A DNA stretch of 47,464 nt, taken from IMG/VR virus record IMGVR_UViG_3300006990_003274, positions 1-47,464 of that record. One strand, given 5' to 3'. Of the stretch, positions 46,309 to 47,464 are shown piece after piece (positions within the stretch are counted from its first letter, which is position 1; each line of letters opens with the position of its first letter). The position numbers and the translations under genes were made by a program. Below the pieces are notes generated by a model, which saw only the letters and a list, made by a program, of their open reading frames with translations, had not been told where the DNA came from and did not search any database. This DNA is from a virus.

Positions 46309-46894
46309 AATCCCATACTAAGCAACGTCTGTTATCTTCAGTTGGATAAGCACCATGCCATACTCTATCGTCCATAACAACTACTCTACCTGGAGTAGGA
46401 TGGAACTTGTGATCATATGTATAACCAAATTGGTTTTGCATAACTGTATACATACAACCATTAAACTGATTTGTCTTTGAAGGAGTTATATGATCAAACA
46501 ACATTACACTAGATGCAAAACGTTTGTTAGTTTGCCCCATTCTATCTATTGAATGAAAGTGTCCTGCTTGCCAGCCGCCAGGAAAATAATTAATAGTCCA
46601 GGCTTTCTCTTCCTGTCCTTCAGTACGTTCTGTTATTTGTGTAACAGGAAGGTCAACTTGTTTAAAACAATCAAGCAACCAAGTTTTGTAAGTAGCTCGT
46701 TGTTTATTCCATTCGTCATACTTTAATGGCTTTTGTATTCCATTAACTGTACAAGTGCCTGCGGCAATATCAGCTGACGTAAAGTCAAACAAACATTCCA
46801 TGTCCTTGTAATGAGGATAGATTGCACTTACAACCCAATGTTGATTTTGGGTCATGTACAATTCTATGTCGTTAATTTTCTTTAAAAGACTCAT
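46295..46894 (-). CDS. 2-oxoglutarate/Fe(II) oxygenase-like protein
   Basis: 199 residues. INYFPGGWQAGHFHSIDRMGQ gives a first His/Asp pair, SVMLFDHITP follows, and PTPGRVVVMDDRVWHGAYPTEDNRRCLVWDFDI contains the distal His and the Arg for 2OG. Jelly-roll proteins of this type are frequent in marine phages. Substrate unknown. Overlaps hemC by 14 bases. Confidence 0.72.
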   Translation of the reverse strand: MSLLKKINDIELYMTQNQHWVVSAIYPHYKDMECLFDFTSADIAAGTCTVNGIQKPLKYDEWNKQRATYKTWLLDCFKQVDLPVTQITERTEGQEEKAWTINYFPGGWQAGHFHSIDRMGQTNKRFASSVMLFDHITPSKTNQFNGCMYTVMQNQFGYTYDHKFHPTPGRVVVMDDRVWHGAYPTEDNRRCLVWDFDID

Positions 46895-46914
46895 TCTTAA
46901 CTCCTATACTATGT

Positions 46915-46943
46915 ATTATATAACAAAAGTACTAAGAAGTCAA
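46915..46943 (-). promoter_or_regulatory. Sigma70-type promoter for oxygenase-hemC-nuclease
   Basis: TTGACT, 17 bases, TATAAT, 21 bases before the oxygenase gene. Confidence 0.82.
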
Positions 46944-46956
46944 GTTCTTATTTGAT

Positions 46957-47464
46957 TTATTTTAGTGCGTTTTTAGTAGCAGACTTTGCCATGTTATCTA
47001 CGGTTTTGTCTTCTGGTTTTGCTTGAGGTTCTTCGCCGCCTGCTAGTACTAGGCCAGCTTCATCAAAACTATTAACTAAGTTTTGTAAACGTTGATCGTT
47101 ATTGTATGCAACGACGAAGCTCTCTCTATTGTATTGTTCTGCGCCTGCGTTTGCTAGGAACTTATTTAATTGTTCCCAACCAATTCTAGATGCGCCTTGC
47201 TGTGCTTGTAGGTGTATTACTTGTGATAACTTATCAGATACTGTTTCAGATAATGAGTTTAGTCTTTTTTTTTCGAATCTGCTAATAGCAAACCTAAACG
47301 CTTTGAAAGCTCAATGCTTTCTCGCTTTCCTCTATCATCTGACTCATCTCCGCCTGTTGATGCGTCTGCCGCCGCAAACTCATCATCGCCTTCAGGGGCG
47401 TCTGCTTCCGCATCTGCGTCAACGGTTGGCTCCATGTCCATGTCATCTGCAGGTACTTCATCGC
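46957..47464 (-). CDS. Acidic protein, partial, possible -1 frameshift at A9
   Basis: The N-terminus is off the window. From the edge to about 47274 the frame encodes an Asp/Glu/Ala-rich linker, then IELSKRLGLLLADSKKK. At nine As (47265-47273) this frame reads D-stop (stop 47259-47261). Re-reading one A (-1) continues 103 codons: RLNSLSETVSDKLSQVIHLQ, GWEQLNKFLANAGAEQYNRESFV, ending NALK-stop at 46957. Both parts look coding, so the full product needs a shift or the run is miscounted. Family unknown. Confidence 0.6.

Noticed and set aside
45806-46321. 171-codon plus-strand ORF opposite hemC
   Set aside because: The minus strand carries an unmistakable hydroxymethylbilane synthase; the reverse frame is Ser/Pro/Cys-rich with no SD.
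1-47464. CRISPR array, insertion sequence, integrase or replication origin
   Set aside because: No regularly spaced repeats, transposase, integrase or iteron-like cluster was seen on either strand.
1-47464. Bacterial chromosome (genomic island) rather than phage
   Set aside because: Dense tiny overlapping genes, tail fibres, phage-type ligase and nuclease, late-promoter elements and phage-sized nrd genes argue for a virus. There is no sign of ordinary host housekeeping operons. Absence of head genes in the window leaves some doubt.

Overview
The window looks like part of a large lytic T4-like marine myovirus, most probably infecting an alphaproteobacterium such as SAR11/Pelagibacter. No capsid, portal or terminase gene lies in this stretch, so the assignment rests on other marks. 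These are AT-rich, tightly packed genes almost all on the minus strand; phage-type nrdA-nrdB-glutaredoxin, ATP-dependent DNA ligase, PD-(D/E)XK nuclease, Hsp20, bS21 and tail-fibre genes; T4-late-like (T/G)ATAAATA elements beside strong sigma70-type promoters; a heme oxygenase with a PcyX-like bilin reductase, a pair previously linked to uncultured pelagiphages; and a tmRNA gene in the circularly permuted two-piece layout typical of alphaproteobacteria.

Layout (minus strand unless noted). 0-7 kb: UV endonuclease (cut by the edge), eukaryotic-type phosphomannomutase, glycosyltransferase, QueD-like protein, membrane genes behind a candidate preQ1-I riboswitch, two tail-fibre genes and a conserved phage protein. 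7-17 kb: small membrane genes, DNA ligase, tRNA-Trp with a 19-codon leader and terminator, IscU, a tRNA cluster (Ser, Thr, Gln, Glu), ClpP, a metalloprotease and a peroxiredoxin. 17-18.1 kb: a plus-strand island of five small genes (two related holin-like membrane proteins, a Cys-rich protein). 18.1-25.5 kb: a curli-type operon, csgF-csgG-curlin-FecR-curlin hybrid-small gene-CHASE2 adenylate cyclase, with a divergent Fis/NtrC-type HTH gene and an operator-like palindrome between them. 25.5-32 kb: pcyX, heme oxygenase, clpS, hsp20 with a ROSE-like leader, guaC, a 2OG oxygenase, bS21 and a coiled-coil membrane protein. 32-37.5 kb: three lipoproteins, a SleB-type hydrolase, a thermonuclease, membrane genes and an outer-membrane porin. 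37.5-43 kb: permuted tmRNA, DUF3307 protein, cold-shock protein, glutaredoxin, nrdB, nrdA. 43-47.5 kb: tailspike-like fibre, nuclease, hydroxymethylbilane synthase, oxygenase, and an acidic protein interrupted at an A9 run.

How the genes may work together. tmRNA, ClpP and ClpS form a protein-tagging and degradation set. HemC, heme oxygenase and PcyX touch both ends of tetrapyrrole metabolism. NrdA/B, glutaredoxin and GuaC remodel nucleotide pools. IscU and peroxiredoxin point to Fe-S and redox maintenance. Porin, lipoproteins, curli proteins, FecR and cyclase suggest broad remodelling of the infected cell envelope and possibly cAMP signalling. The most unusual parts are the curli/FecR/cyclase operon, the preQ1-I-like element, the ROSE-like hsp20 leader, the Trp-codon leader before tRNA-Trp, and the tmRNA/ClpP/ClpS combination.
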